Source: Verrucomicrobiota bacterium
Lineage (GTDB): Bacteria; Verrucomicrobiota; Verrucomicrobiia; Limisphaerales; AV2
Reading direction: 5' to 3'
DNA length: 6,085 nucleotides
Assembly: GCA_003218935.1 (NCBI GenBank)
Contig: QHPA01000039.1
Location: forward strand, 1-6,085
Part shown: positions 5,954-6,085 of the stretch, one piece after another
How the letters are laid out: each line of letters begins with the position of its first letter
How positions within the stretch are numbered: the stretch's first letter is position 1
Notes under the pieces: model-generated
Seen by the model: the letters and a program-made list of their open reading frames with translations, nothing else
Databases searched by the model: none
What the model was told of the DNA's origin: nothing
Position numbers and translations under genes: made by a program

Positions 5954-5974
5954 ACCTCCGGCTTTGCCGGAGGT
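5954..5974 (-). promoter_or_regulatory. Hairpin sequestering the Shine-Dalgarno of the secreted protein
   Basis: On the minus strand the leader reads ACCTCCGGC-AAA-GCCGGAGGT, a perfect 9-bp stem with a 3-nt loop, ending 5 nt before the ATG at 5948. The GGAGG ribosome binding site (5955-5959) is in the 3' arm and pairs fully with CCTCC in the 5' arm. A GC-rich stem like this should hold translation low unless it is opened by a protein, RNA, ribosome loading or temperature. It could also be an incidental small repeat that happens to supply the ribosome binding site. Confidence 0.55.
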
Positions 5975-6085
5975 CGTTGACTCCTTCCGCTCGCATAACC
6001 ATTGCTCAAAGCTGCGTTTGGGAATCGAAAGCGCGGCGGCGCTCAAGATTTTTTCAGTCCTGTCCCTGGCCACAAAAAGCAGAAA
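5975..6085. other. Upstream region of the secreted-protein gene, to the window edge
   Basis: These 111 bases contain no supported gene. They should hold the promoter of the minus-strand gene, but no convincing -35/-10 pair and no sigma-54 type GG-N10-GC element was found on reading the minus strand. A run of six T (6047-6054 region) is A-rich on the minus strand and is the only AT-rich patch. Confidence 0.35.

Noticed and set aside
5949..6002. Upstream extension of the secreted protein to a start at 6002 (MVMRAEGVNDLRQSRRF...).
   Set aside because: It would put 18 charged residues before the signal peptide and translate through the hairpin. The ATG at 5948 has a well-placed GGAGG.

Overview
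The window looks like a chromosomal fragment of a GC-rich bacterium of the Verrucomicrobiota, probably a soil or freshwater Pedosphaera/Limisphaerales-like lineage. This assignment is an inference. It rests on the secreted protein at the right end (TSP3-like DADGDG motif followed by a C-terminal module of the SYTVEYSLDL...NKFYRVKI type), on a PEP-CTERM/exosortase-type CPBP protease beside ExeA/GspB-like genes, and on short dispersed repeats lying inside genes. No RNA gene, CRISPR array, transposase or phage gene was seen.

Layout: (1) 1-885, plus strand, the C-terminal part of a HisC-type PLP aminotransferase, cut by the window edge. (2) 886-1073, an intergenic stretch rich in inverted repeats; one long palindrome begins inside the end of hisC. 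(3) 1074-2530, an ExeA-like AAA ATPase overlapping by 4 nt (ATGA) a GspB-like single-pass membrane protein; the two probably work as a pair at the inner membrane. (4) 2675-4938, a CPBP intramembrane protease overlapping by 4 nt (GTGA) a 532-residue fusion of an RluA-type pseudouridine synthase with an RlmI-like SAM methyltransferase. (5) 4939-5033, a convergent gap with a possible hairpin terminator. (6) 5034-5948, minus strand, a secreted modular protein whose Shine-Dalgarno sequence is buried in a perfect hairpin.

The ATPase, GspB-like protein and CPBP protease suggest an envelope or secretion theme (type II secretion or the PEP-CTERM/exosortase system). No exosortase or secretin is present here. 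The aminotransferase and the rRNA-modification fusion are housekeeping-type genes.

The most unusual observation is a four-unit array of a 7-bp repeat (GCGGARN) that occurs twice, each time inside a conserved gene (hisC and the methyltransferase domain). Both genes stay open, and the array encodes an extra loop containing NAERG. With the palindrome that supplies the last residues of hisC, this suggests a genome in which small repeats are tolerated, or spread, inside coding sequence.
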